Shown here in pieces: positions 1 through 7,582 of a DNA stretch of 64,000 nt. The position numbers and the translations under genes are program-made. How positions within the stretch are numbered: the first letter of the stretch is position 1; the number at the start of each line of letters is the position of its first letter. Below the pieces are notes generated by a model. That model was given only the letters and a program-made list of their open reading frames with translations, ran no database searches and had not been told where the DNA came from. Source of the DNA: Pedobacter psychrotolerans (lineage in GTDB: Bacteria > Bacteroidota > Bacteroidia > Sphingobacteriales > Sphingobacteriaceae); assembly GCF_004340665.1 (NCBI RefSeq), contig NZ_SLWO01000001.1, positions 842,553 through 906,552 on the forward strand. The letters are read 5' to 3'.

Positions 1-276
1 GGTGATTTTACTTATATTACAGACGCTAAAACCATTCCTGATCAATCTTTTGAGGTAATAAAGGGCACTAAAGTTTTGGTGATTAATGCTTTGCAAAAGG
101 AACCGCATATCTCTCATTTTACATTAAGTGAAGCAATTGCTTTTGCAGAAAAAGTGGGTGCAGAAACCACGTACATTACACACATCAGTCATAATTTAGG
201 TTTGCACGAAGAAGTTGAAAAGGAATTACCTGCCAACATCAGACTGGCTTATGATGGTTTAAAAATTGAATTGTAG
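1..276 (+). CDS. MBL-fold metal-dependent hydrolase, C-terminal fragment
   Basis: The reading frame is open from base 1 to the TAG at 274-276, so the gene starts before the window. The visible 91 residues begin with a beta-strand-rich stretch (GDFTYITDAK) and contain the THISHNLGLHEEV motif followed by LAYDGLKIEL at the end, which is the usual C-terminus of the PhnP-like branch of the metallo-beta-lactamase superfamily (metal-dependent phosphodiesterases or hydrolases). The His residues of THISH fit the late metal ligands of the fold. The HxHxDH motif lies outside the window, so substrate cannot be inferred. The gene is co-directional with the following tRNA-Leu. Confidence 0.75.
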   Translation, partial: GDFTYITDAKTIPDQSFEVIKGTKVLVINALQKEPHISHFTLSEAIAFAEKVGAETTYITHISHNLGLHEEVEKELPANIRLAYDGLKIEL

Positions 277-339
277 GAACTGTTTATTTGCAGGTTTAAA
301 TAATTTTCTGATTCCTATTTCTAACGTGCAAAATTAAAT

Positions 340-347
340 TATATTTG
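340..347 (+). promoter_or_regulatory. Bacteroidota -7 box of tRNA-Leu(GAG)
   Basis: TATATTTG matches the Bacteroidota -7 consensus TAnnTTTG and lies 8 bases before the mature tRNA 5' end. No convincing -33 TTTG box was found at the expected distance. Confidence 0.45.
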
Positions 348-355
348 CATCATAA

Positions 356-439
356 ACTCAGGTGGCGAAATTGGTAGACGCACCAGCTTGAGGGGCTGGC
401 GCCTGTATGGGTGTGGGAGTTCGAATCTCCTCTTGAGTA
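356..439 (+). tRNA. tRNA-Leu(GAG)
   Basis: A full class II tRNA can be folded by eye. The acceptor stem ACTCAGG pairs with CTTGAGT, the D arm contains TTGGTAGACG, and the anticodon stem CCAGC/GCTGG encloses TTGAGGG with anticodon GAG at 390-392. A long variable arm precedes the T arm GGGAGTTCGAATCTCC. CCA is not encoded. It decodes CUC/CUU leucine codons. Confidence 0.95.
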
Positions 440-443
440 CGAT

Positions 444-472
444 AAAAGCTTCGGTTCTACCGAAGCTTTTTT
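444..472 (+). terminator. Rho-independent terminator of tRNA-Leu(GAG)
   Basis: A perfect stem AAAAGCTTCGG / CCGAAGCTTTT with loop TTCTA runs into a T tract, five bases after the tRNA 3' end. Confidence 0.85.
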
Positions 473-541
473 GTTTGTTTATGGCTTTAGTCTATATCCT
501 TTTTTTCTGAAAAATTAATTTGTTTTTATACCAGAAGTTGT

Positions 542-809
542 TTGGGTTTAGCTGAATGGCTAAATGAATATTTGCAGGGTATTTATGCTGACAGTTCTAC
601 AAAAAAAGCTAGCGATTGGTTAACGGATCGAAAACTCAGGAGCTGCATTGATTTTTTAGATTATCTCACTATCTTAGAAGGTAAAGCATTTGACCAGAAA
701 AACCTTTGTCGCCTTAAACGGATATTTAAAAGATAAACCGAATGTAGCGTTAGTATCATGGCCAGATTATGCTAATCATTGGATAAAAAAAAACACAAAT
801 CTAAATTGA
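542..809 (+). pseudogene. Short frameshifted gene remnant
   Basis: From a TTG at 542 one frame reads a plausible helical protein (WLNEYLQGIYADSS..., DFLDYLTILEGKAFDQK) and stops at 736. From the A-run near 698-702 a second frame continues in equally protein-like style (TFVALNGYLKDKPNVALVSW, then PDYANHWIKKN) to a TGA at 807-809. Joining the two frames at the A-run gives one coherent product of about 88 residues, so a one-base frameshift is the likely explanation. No ATG start was found and no family was recognised. It lies 4 bases upstream of the next gene and may be its old partner or a short upstream gene. Confidence 0.35.
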
Positions 810-813
810 CGCT

Positions 814-2169
814 ATGAAAAAAGAATCTCTCAGTCTTGAAACCCATCAAAAGATAATTAGTGCTGCTGAATTATTGTTAAAGCGGGAGCAAGGTAAAGAG
901 GTTAGCCTCGTTGATGCAATGGTTTGGATGACCGAAATCGCCAGTAGCGAAAATTTAGATCGCGTTACTGATATTTACATCTACGAAGAAGGGTATAGTG
1001 ACACTGAAAAAGCACTAAAACATACGATTCTTCATGCGATAACATCTATTGTTGCATTTGAATACCAAGAGCGAAATATCAATTATCTTAAAAATTTGAT
1101 TCTTTCAGATCACAGCAAACTAAGTGAACGTGCTTTAGAATATTTTTTAAAAATTGGCTGTTACCACGAGAAATTTAAGGATGCTGTATTGGCTTTTGTC
1201 GAAACAAATCTTTTTGCTTTTTCAGAAAACCAACTTAACATTTCTGCTTTCTATTTACTAAAACTCTACAAAGAAGAAAAACGGGTTACGGGCCTCTTTC
1301 ATCAGATACGCATACTTAATGATAAAAAATACCGAAATAAAGAAGGTGTTCCTATCGAATCGGAAAATGTTGATGAGGCTTTAAAAGAAATTAGAATAGG
1401 TAAAGTCTTTTCTGAAATATTGAAAGGAAACCCTGCAGATAATATAACTTTTTCCAAATACGTCTATCAGGAAGAATTTTTTGAGGGATTAAGACTGTAT
1501 AAAAAATATAAGCACTCTGCCACTCCAGATCAACTGGATACATTTGTTAATATTCTGACTATCCTTGCAGACGAAATGGCGAACTTTACCCATGCTTTAG
1601 CGAAAAATGCAATGGATGCAGGTTTTTACTTATCGAACTTCGATCACCAATATCAATTTAATCCCGAAATAAGAAAGCAATTACAGGAGCTCATTGACTT
1701 GCTCAATGCAAAAAAAGGGAAAGCTAAAGATATTGCAAACCTTTGCTCAGCCAAGGCAAAAATCAGTTGTTCCGTCCCAGATTTATTAAAAAAGGAGGAA
1801 ATTGGGGAAGATATGCTTCAGATGGCAAAATCATTTGAAAATGTAGCTTCTCATGTCTCAATAGCCATCAAACTTTATGAATCCATCATGAATGATTTCC
1901 AGTCAGAATCTTCAAGGTTATCGAGCGGCCTCTTTCCCGAAATTGCTTACATTGATTCAAGGCCCGAGCGAGAAATCGAAATATTTGAAATGGCAAGTGC
2001 CGCCCATCAAAAGCTAATTTCCCAAAATAACAAACAGAATACATCGCCAGTTGTAAAAAAAGAAGATTTAGTATCTACTTTCCAATCCTCAAAGGGAGAA
2101 ATTAAAAATACATTAACAAAAACTTATAATGTTTTTTTTGCACGTATAAAGCGGTTGTTTAAGAATTAG
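814..2169 (+). CDS. Hypothetical alpha-helical protein, 451 aa
   Basis: This is a long ATG-initiated frame coding for a soluble, almost entirely helical protein rich in Glu, Lys and Leu. There is no signal peptide or membrane segment. The N-terminal half alternates short amphipathic helices in HEAT/TPR style. The C-terminal end (residues about 420-451) is basic and ends KTYNVFFARIKRLFKN, which could bind nucleic acid or a membrane. I recognise no catalytic motif and no family. It stands alone after a tRNA gene and before a repeat-rich non-coding stretch, a typical position for accessory genes. That it is a real gene is supported by its length; its function is unknown. Confidence 0.7.
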   Translation: MKKESLSLETHQKIISAAELLLKREQGKEVSLVDAMVWMTEIASSENLDRVTDIYIYEEGYSDTEKALKHTILHAITSIVAFEYQERNINYLKNLILSDHSKLSERALEYFLKIGCYHEKFKDAVLAFVETNLFAFSENQLNISAFYLLKLYKEEKRVTGLFHQIRILNDKKYRNKEGVPIESENVDEALKEIRIGKVFSEILKGNPADNITFSKYVYQEEFFEGLRLYKKYKHSATPDQLDTFVNILTILADEMANFTHALAKNAMDAGFYLSNFDHQYQFNPEIRKQLQELIDLLNAKKGKAKDIANLCSAKAKISCSVPDLLKKEEIGEDMLQMAKSFENVASHVSIAIKLYESIMNDFQSESSRLSSGLFPEIAYIDSRPEREIEIFEMASAAHQKLISQNNKQNTSPVVKKEDLVSTFQSSKGEIKNTLTKTYNVFFARIKRLFKN

Positions 2170-2270
2170 ATGAGTCCCAATGGCGCAAGTCTTTGTGATT
2201 TGGGTAATAAACGGGAGGTTGACGTATGTATTCTATTAATTGGTCGGAATTAATCTATTGGTTTAAATAG

Positions 2271-2321
2271 GGCACAAGTCAGGCCACTACTCAAGCCTAG
2301 GTTCACTAAGACTTGTGCCAG
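2271..2321. repeat. Hairpin repeat, copy 1
   Basis: GGCACAAGTC and its complement GACTTGTGCC are the ends of a roughly 50-base element. A sibling lies at 4732-4780. Both share GCACAAGTCAG at the left and CTAAGACTTG[TC]GCCAG at the right, with a divergent centre, like a REP-type palindromic element. An inverted half copy (TGGCGCAAGTCTT) lies at 2181-2193. Confidence 0.6.
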
Positions 2322-2477
2322 TTGTAGTTTCTCGTTAAAAAAAATATTGTCATAATAAAATTACAATTAAAATTGCAATTTTATTTGCTCGGTAAATAAT
2401 TATATAAAATTATTATATCGGTATAAAATCTTGATTTAAACCCAAATTTCGAATTGATTTTTGCGAATACTCTTTTC

Positions 2478-2498
2478 AATGAATGAATGAATGAATGA
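2478..2498 (+). repeat. Tetranucleotide microsatellite (AATG)5
   Basis: Five consecutive AATG units, followed shortly by another TGAATGAA, lie about 200 bases upstream of the HicB start. Variation in repeat number could alter promoter spacing; that is only an inference. Confidence 0.7.
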
Positions 2499-2519
2499 AG
2501 CATGAATGAAAGTTGCAGT

Positions 2520-2541
2520 TGCAATAGCGGTTGCTATTGCA
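2520..2541. promoter_or_regulatory. Perfect inverted repeat upstream of hicBA
   Basis: TGCAATAGC and GCTATTGCA are separated by GGTT. HicB antitoxins autoregulate through palindromic operators, so this is an operator candidate, although it is about 160 bases from the start codon. Confidence 0.3.
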
Positions 2542-2699
2542 TAAGAAAAACCAAATATCTATTTTCGACGTTAATTAAGCACAGCATTGAAATGTGAATA
2601 TGTTTTTTAGGACATATTTTTTACAAAAAGTTTGTACAAAACATTAACTCACCATTTTAATTGCATCTAAATTAACAATATCGCTTCTCGATTTTTTTT

Positions 2700-3074
2700 A
2701 TGTCAAAAGACACTATTAAAATAAAATATAGTAAACACGAACATCTTCTCAAAGGAAGTTTCCAATCCGTTGATTTTGAACAGGACGGATTTAAGATTAT
2801 ATACATTCCATCTTTAGGTATTAGTTCATATGGTAACACATATGATGAAGCAAACGAAATGATGAAAGATATAGTTCTCAAAGACTTTTGTCACTCCCTA
2901 TTAGAACAACCTTTAAGTAAAGCTATTAACGATCTTAAAGAGTTGGGATGGGATACAAGCCCATTTTTTAGAACGGAATTGAGTAACTCGGCTCACATTG
3001 ACAAAGAAGGAATATTAAGAGAATTCGAACTCTCGGAAGACACAGTTTTAAATGAAGGCCTTGTTACCGTATAA
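2700..3074 (+). CDS. hicB: HicB-like antitoxin
   Basis: The 124-residue protein shows the HicB pattern: an N-terminal beta-rich partial RNase H-like fold (GFKIIYIPSLGISSYGNTYDEANEMMKD, residues about 30-60, with the aromatic and SSYG.T.DEA signature) and a charged C-terminal part. HicB neutralises the HicA mRNA interferase and represses its own operon. Its stop codon is directly followed by the ATG of the toxin-like gene with no spacer. The order is antitoxin then toxin, the reverse of classical hicAB. There is no obvious C-terminal ribbon-helix-helix domain, so DNA binding is uncertain. Confidence 0.7.
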   Translation: MSKDTIKIKYSKHEHLLKGSFQSVDFEQDGFKIIYIPSLGISSYGNTYDEANEMMKDIVLKDFCHSLLEQPLSKAINDLKELGWDTSPFFRTELSNSAHIDKEGILREFELSEDTVLNEGLVTV

Positions 3075-3311
3075 ATGGGTAATAATCGTCCCGTACAAGT
3101 AAAATGTTGGGAACGTTTTCTTGAATCCAAAGGCTGTAAGTACAAATCGACTGAAGCCTCTCATGATAAATGGCGATGTCCAGGCTGTACAAGATCAATA
3201 ATTCACCGCTCTAAAGACAAAGATATACCTGCTTTTCATATCAATACAAACTTGAAGAGTATGAACATTTCCAAGGATGATTTCTGGAAGTGGATAATTG
3301 AAAATTGTTAA
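3075..3311 (+). CDS. hicA: HicA-like mRNA interferase toxin
   Basis: The 78-residue protein fits HicA/YcfA in size and layout, a small double-stranded-RNA-binding-like fold. It has an N-terminal helix (CWERFLESKGCKYKST), the conserved His in EASHDKW (residue about 30) that serves as catalytic residue in the family, basic strands (RSIIHRSKDKDIPAFHI) and a C-terminal helix with KSMNISKDDFWKWI. An added CxxC (CPGC) near the middle is unusual for the family. HicA toxins cleave mRNA during stress. Translational coupling to the upstream antitoxin is implied by abutting stop and start codons. Confidence 0.7.
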   Translation: MGNNRPVQVKCWERFLESKGCKYKSTEASHDKWRCPGCTRSIIHRSKDKDIPAFHINTNLKSMNISKDDFWKWIIENC

Positions 3312-3553
3312 GCCACTTAATCCAAGTAGCTTTTATTATTTATATCCTTATCATATTGCATTATGATAATCAGCAACCAACTTCTGAAGATAGAGGCTTA
3401 TGCAAATTTGACCTATCACACTGGCAGCCCCCTTTTAGTCTATCAAAAGCCCTCGCAATTCGCAAGGGCTTAAATTTAATTTATCTACTTATCCTTACCT
3501 TCCTTTTCGTAATCACTTCTTTAATTTTATCTGTAGTATTTAAATTACTATAA
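3305..3553 (+). CDS. Possible small membrane protein
   Basis: This frame starts with TTG at 3305, overlapping the end of hicA, and would give 82 residues with a hydrophobic N-terminal helix and a strongly hydrophobic C-terminal helix (IYLLILTFLFVITSLILSVV). The middle reads HWQPPFSLSKALAIRKGLN. Against it, the start codon is weak and a hairpin (AAGCCCT/AGGGCTT, 3447-3471) lies inside and could instead end hicBA transcription. I recognise no family. Confidence 0.35.
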   Translation: MLSHLIQVAFIIYILIILHYDNQQPTSEDRGLCKFDLSHWQPPFSLSKALAIRKGLNLIYLLILTFLFVITSLILSVVFKLL

Positions 3554-3649
3554 TATATCTAAAGGTTATATATTTATTTGCTGTTTAACTATCCAGATTA
3601 AAAAAAATAGAAATAATAGAAAACTTTATTTATAGTCAGTACTGATATT

Positions 3650-3744
3650 TTGTGGCATACTTTATTGTGGCATAAAAAAATGACACATAAAAAAGTGCCA
3701 CAATTTTGTGTGCATATTTTAACAAGCATAAAAAAGTGCCACAA
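3650..3744. promoter_or_regulatory. Four TTGTGGCA/TGCCACAA boxes upstream of XRE gene
   Basis: TTGTGGCA occurs at 3650-3657 and 3665-3672 and its complement TGCCACAA at 3696-3703 and 3737-3744. The last two lie in an exact 18-bp direct repeat (CATAAAAAAGTGCCACAA at 3686-3703 and 3727-3744). The cluster ends 47 bases before the start of the helix-turn-helix gene, as expected for an autoregulatory operator array. Confidence 0.5.
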
Positions 3745-3791
3745 TAAAAATGATCTCAACGCTGCCTGAAAAATAACAATCGATTAAAAAA

Positions 3792-4370
3792 ATGAAACAC
3801 ATAAGAGAAAAATTAGGGCTTTCGCAAATTGATATGGGCGGTTTATTGGGCATGCCCCGAAGTTCTGCCAGTATGTATGAAATTGGTTTGCGTAATTTGA
3901 GCAGTCGCCAGCTGGCTTTGCTTTCTAAAATAGAGCTGTTAATGCAAGGTGAGCTCGAAATAAAGCCATTCGAAAAAATTAATATCAAGGCACAACAAAA
4001 TACGGCTTCCACGATAAAAAAAATGGAACAGCAGATAGATAAAGCTGCATTTGATTGTTTAAAACTACAGCGAAAACTAACTACATTAATTAATGATTAC
4101 GCGAAAACAGAATTGTTGTGGGCCATTATTTCGCGCTTAAAAGAAGAAACACCAGAAAATACACCGCTAATGGTTTATTTAGACCTGCTTGAGATACGCT
4201 GTTTAGAGAAAATAGATAACTGCGGCCCTCACCAACAGGCAGAAATTACTTTTCGCATTAAAATGCTGCAGTATGAACAGCAGCTTGCGCAAACGATGAT
4301 TGAAGAGGCGAAAGCAAAACGGTATAGTTTTATAGAGAAGTTAGGGGTTTGGAGGCGGAAGATGATGTAG
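3792..4370 (+). CDS. XRE-family helix-turn-helix regulator
   Basis: Residues 2-48 form a Cro/CI-type helix-turn-helix (REKLGLSQIDMGGLLGMPRS then SASMYEIGLRNLSSRQLALL), with the characteristic LSQ...A-type first helices and the YE.G.R recognition end. The remaining 140 residues are charged and helical, probably coiled coil (KMEQQIDKAAFDCLKLQRKL), without a known sensor domain. Such proteins bind DNA as dimers; the four repeated TTGTGGCA boxes immediately upstream are likely targets. It is a monocistronic gene with non-coding DNA on both sides. Confidence 0.8.
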   Translation: MKHIREKLGLSQIDMGGLLGMPRSSASMYEIGLRNLSSRQLALLSKIELLMQGELEIKPFEKINIKAQQNTASTIKKMEQQIDKAAFDCLKLQRKLTTLINDYAKTELLWAIISRLKEETPENTPLMVYLDLLEIRCLEKIDNCGPHQQAEITFRIKMLQYEQQLAQTMIEEAKAKRYSFIEKLGVWRRKMM

Positions 4371-5096
4371 TAAATGGGCAACTGTTTGCGGTAAGTGTTT
4401 TTTAATCTTTTTAGCTTATTGACTATATTTCTTGATGAACTTTCCTATATCACTGGGCATGTAGTCATTCAGTTTTGGTAAAATTTGCCTACCCCCTTTA
4501 GCTACCATAGGTCATAGCGATTACTTTAACGGCCCGGGCAAATTTCAAGGTATTTCCTTTTGTATCTGTTCAAATCTGTATTTAAAGCGATTTAAATGCT
4601 CAATTATTCCTGCTGATTGTACTTAACCGGGGACCAAGTTTATTAATCTTGGCTCTGGTTTTTTTAATTCCTATTGATTTGCGCATTAGTAGAAATGATT
4701 ATTAAAAATCATTAATTTATTAATTTTTGAAAGCACAAGTCAGCCACAACAGCTCCCCCAATCGCTAAGACTTGCGCCAGGAAAGGAAACTTAACAAACA
4801 ATATATCAATATTTTGCCGCTTGTTGCTAATATATGATCAGAATGGTCATCTTCTGTTATGTAAATTTAAACATTCATTACTGTAATGATAAGGTATCAA
4901 TTGGCCGCATGCTTCACCACTTTTATACTGAGCATGGAAATGTATTGTAATGTCTGATATTTTAAGTATTAACCCATCATAAAAATATTTTTCGCGAACA
5001 GCCTGTTGATCTCCTGAGGGAATCAACAACCTAAAGATTAGCACGCTTTGTTATAAAATTTAATCAATCTATAAACCTAATCAGACAAAAACCGAA
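4371..5096. other. 726-base non-coding stretch
   Basis: No supported gene is visible. It contains hairpin repeat copy 2 (4732-4780). A 65-codon minus-strand frame at 4847-5044 has no recognisable features and was not called. Confidence 0.5.
4732..4780. repeat. Hairpin repeat, copy 2
   Basis: Begins AGCACAAGTCAGCC and ends GCTAAGACTTGCGCCAG, matching copy 1 at 2271-2321 at both ends while the centre differs. The arms GCACAAGTC and GACTTGCGC are nearly complementary. The two copies bracket the HicBA/XRE block. Confidence 0.6.
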
Positions 5097-6482
5097 ATGA
5101 AAAAACAAATTTTATTATTCCTGATAATTGTATGGTTATCAGGCTGTAAAGATGAATTCAACTCCATTCAGCCCAATCAGCTAACTAACCCACAAAAGCA
5201 GGCCAAGACAGCAGCGGTTGCAGCTGCTGCTCCCGAAGTCTATATTCCGCAGGAACTAAGCTCAAATGATTTTAATAATTCGGCTAGCACATGGAGTTGG
5301 TCTAGATCCCGCTCTTCCGATCACTTTATTGTTTTCTGGGCCAAAGGCTATGGCAGTAACGACCCAAATTCAACTGCCGTGCCAGCTACATACCGGGTAG
5401 ATATTACTGACCTGCTGAGCAAAGCAGAAGGCTTTTTTCAATTAAATGTAACTCAATTAGGTTTTGCTAATTTAGCTACATCTAAGCTGAGTAAATATAA
5501 GATGATGATCTTTATAAATTATCAAACGGAATGGCTGGCTACCGGTTCAGGCTATGATAACGTAATTGGTGCCCTGTGGGTTAGTCCAAGTACAATGCAG
5601 CCGGTTGGTCATGTCATCGGTCATGAGATTGGACATAGTTTCCAATACCAGGTTTTTGCTGACCAGGGTGTTGGCGGGTTCCGCTATGGGTTTGGTGGCA
5701 ATGGAGGTAACGGCTTTTGGGAGCAAACGGCTAATTTTCAGGGATTCCAGAGTTATCCATCGACGGTTTTTACCGCATATGATTTCACCGTTTACAAGGA
5801 TAATTACCACCGCCATGTTCACCATGAATGGTATCGTTATGCAAGCTATTTTATACTCTACTATTGGGAATTTAAAAGAGGGCGAGATTTTATTGGAAAA
5901 TTATGGCGCGAGTCTCGCCAACCGGAAGATCCTATCCAGGCATATATGAGGCTCAATGGTATTAATATGGCTACTTTTAATGGAGAAATATATGATCAGG
6001 CTGTAAGATTTGTCACCTGGGATATTCCTTCACTCCGATCTTATGGTACCAATTACCAGGGTGCTCAAACATGGAACTATACAAGGCTAACTGACGGAAG
6101 CTACCAGGTAGCATATAATCGTGCCCCGGGTACTACCGGTTACAATGTTATCCCTTTAACCGTTCCTGTCGCAGGTACGGTTGTGTCTACCGTTTTTACT
6201 GGTATGGTTAATGCGCCTGGGTATAATCAGGTAGCAAATCCAGCAAGAGCAGGTTGGCACCATGGATATGTTGCGATTTTAAATACAGGAGAACGCAGGT
6301 ATAGCGGCATGTGGACCAACAACGCAACTAGTAGCTTTACTGTGCCGGCTGGTACTGTAAAATTATGGTATGTAGTGACTGGAGCTCCGACTACCTATGC
6401 ACCACATCCATGGGATGAAAACGAAGCTAATGATGACCAATGGCCTTTCAAAGTAAAATTCACTAACAGTTCCGTGTTGTAA
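5097..6482 (+). CDS. Secreted zincin-like lipoprotein (DUF6055-like)
   Basis: The 461-residue protein begins with a lipoprotein signal peptide (MKKQILLFLIIVWLSGC; lipobox cysteine at residue 17), so it is probably anchored in the outer membrane. Residues 176-180 read HEIGH inside VIGHEIGHSFQYQ, the HExxH zinc site of metallopeptidases; a Glu in FWEQTANF (about residue 208) could be the third ligand. The N-terminal segment SDHFIVFWAKGYG and the overall layout resemble the DUF6055 family. The C-terminal 100 residues are beta-rich (YSGMWTNNATSSFTV), perhaps a binding domain. Peptidase activity is inferred from the motif only. A terminator follows. Confidence 0.7.
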   Translation: MKKQILLFLIIVWLSGCKDEFNSIQPNQLTNPQKQAKTAAVAAAAPEVYIPQELSSNDFNNSASTWSWSRSRSSDHFIVFWAKGYGSNDPNSTAVPATYRVDITDLLSKAEGFFQLNVTQLGFANLATSKLSKYKMMIFINYQTEWLATGSGYDNVIGALWVSPSTMQPVGHVIGHEIGHSFQYQVFADQGVGGFRYGFGGNGGNGFWEQTANFQGFQSYPSTVFTAYDFTVYKDNYHRHVHHEWYRYASYFILYYWEFKRGRDFIGKLWRESRQPEDPIQAYMRLNGINMATFNGEIYDQAVRFVTWDIPSLRSYGTNYQGAQTWNYTRLTDGSYQVAYNRAPGTTGYNVIPLTVPVAGTVVSTVFTGMVNAPGYNQVANPARAGWHHGYVAILNTGERRYSGMWTNNATSSFTVPAGTVKLWYVVTGAPTTYAPHPWDENEANDDQWPFKVKFTNSSVL

Positions 6483-6508
6483 GACATCGCTAAATTAAAT
6501 TAAGATTG

Positions 6509-6541
6509 AGCCGTCTCTAACTTGTTGAGGCGGCTTTTTTT
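6509..6541 (+). terminator. Rho-independent terminator of the zincin gene
   Basis: The stem AGCCGTCTC / GAGGCGGCT has one G-T wobble and is followed by seven T residues, 27 bases after the stop codon. Confidence 0.85.
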
Positions 6542-6674
6542 ACGTTGGTCTGGTAACTTCTTTAAGAACGTTCAACTGAATATATATACTAGCCTGAGTT
6601 CGATTATTAATTGAAGATAAAATCGTAATCATGGCCGCAAATGTTTGTATTTAAGTTTATAACAATCAGGTAGG

Positions 6675-6765
6675 TATTTCGGCAAAACGGCCGCCCGTTT
6701 AGCATTTAAGCTGTCACCCCGTTTTGCTTAAAATTGGCCACCTGTTTCGAGGCAAACTGGCCGTT
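6675..6765 (-). mobile_element. Solo IS21-type terminus (remnant)
   Basis: Four adjacent degenerate units of 22-24 bases can be aligned: 6675-6696, 6697-6720, 6721-6743 and 6744-6765. On the plus strand each starts near [GT][TA]TT and three contain [AC]GGCC or TGGCC before a CC-rich or GTT end (ACGGCCGCCC, CTGTCACCCC, TTGGCCACCT, CTGGCCGTT). IS21-family ends carry several such tandem transposase-binding repeats. No istA or istB gene is in the window, so this would be a leftover end. The identification rests on repeat architecture, not on a matched reference. Confidence 0.4.
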
Positions 6766-7103
6766 CTGATCTTTCGATCAGCTTTTATACTAAACAGGGT
6801 TATTCTCGAAGCAAAGAAATTGCTCAACTACATCAGATGGTCTGTTGCAGAGGCCAGCTCTCATTGTGCTTGCTAAATTAGCATTTATCTATATCATACC
6901 ATACCATAGTACCTGGCTTTATCGTAAAATTGGTATTCGTTAGAATTTTTTAAAATTTTCAGCATAACTGATGTTGATGATTTGTATGATTTTAGATTTT
7001 ATTTTGTAGATTTACTTCTATTGTAAAAATGGTACTTTAATTATTTAACCAAATTTTAAACCCATGTTGATAAAACTGTTTCAAAAGGGATAGTCTTGTT
7101 TTT

Positions 7104-7369
7104 TCAAAAAGAAGTTTGCCATATTTTTTCCTCGAAAAAGCAGGACGGGGGATCTTCGCCTGTAAAGCATTTGAAATTGCGAATAAAATGCGATTGATCA
7201 TAATATCCAGCCAGGTACACAATATCTGCCCAAGTATTTTTTTAATTTGATCAATTGAAAATATAATTCCATTTGAATTAAAGATCAGTTCAAAAGTTTT
7301 TTTTATTGGATTACCTACCTTAAAATCAAAAGCGTTAGCTTTAATCGATAAGCTCAAAGGATTGGTCAA
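7104..7369 (-). pseudogene. Decayed AraC-family regulator, C-terminal part
   Basis: On the minus strand one frame gives PLSLSIKANAFDFKVGNPIKK...FSIDQIKK, resembling the first AraC helix-turn-helix. At the seven-A run (near 7240) the sense moves to another frame, which reads TWADIVYLAGYYDQSHFIRN then FKCFTGEDPPSCFF, the clear signature of the second AraC helix-turn-helix (GYYDQSHF.R.FK.FTG.P), ending at a TGA at 7104-7106. A frameshift plus the missing N-terminal domain mark it as a relic. The family call is confident for the C-terminal motif. Confidence 0.6.
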
Positions 7370-7582
7370 TTGTGATCAATCCTTTTTTTGTTATAATGTA
7401 TCCTATTCCGTTATAAATTATATCCAGAATACCAAGGTATTTAAATAAGGATTGCCATTTTTTAGACTAATCATCATTTTGATGCAGGTATTTTTTTTAA
7501 AATAATACCATCGAAATACCTAAATTGGCTTGAGATTTTTTAAAAAATCACTTAACGCCAATCCATTACTAAAATAACGCTC

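Larger units (their letters stand above)
2170..2699. other. 530-base non-coding stretch with repeats
   Basis: There is no convincing gene. The stretch holds a half-site TGGCGCAAGTCTT at 2181-2193, a hairpin repeat at 2271-2321, an AATG microsatellite at 2478-2498 and a perfect 9-bp hairpin at 2520-2541, all upstream of the HicB/HicA pair. Confidence 0.6.
6542..7582. other. 1.04-kb non-coding stretch with mobile and gene remnants
   Basis: There is no intact gene. It holds an IS21-type terminal repeat array (6675-6765) and a decayed AraC-like gene (7104-7369, minus). The rest is AT-rich DNA without recognised signals. Confidence 0.6.

Noticed and set aside
4847..5044. 65-codon minus-strand frame as a gene
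   Set aside because: No start context, motif or neighbour supports it; it could at most be a gene tail.
7037..7369. 110-codon minus-strand frame as an intact gene
   Set aside because: Its second half is out of frame with the AraC motif; a frameshifted pseudogene explains it better.
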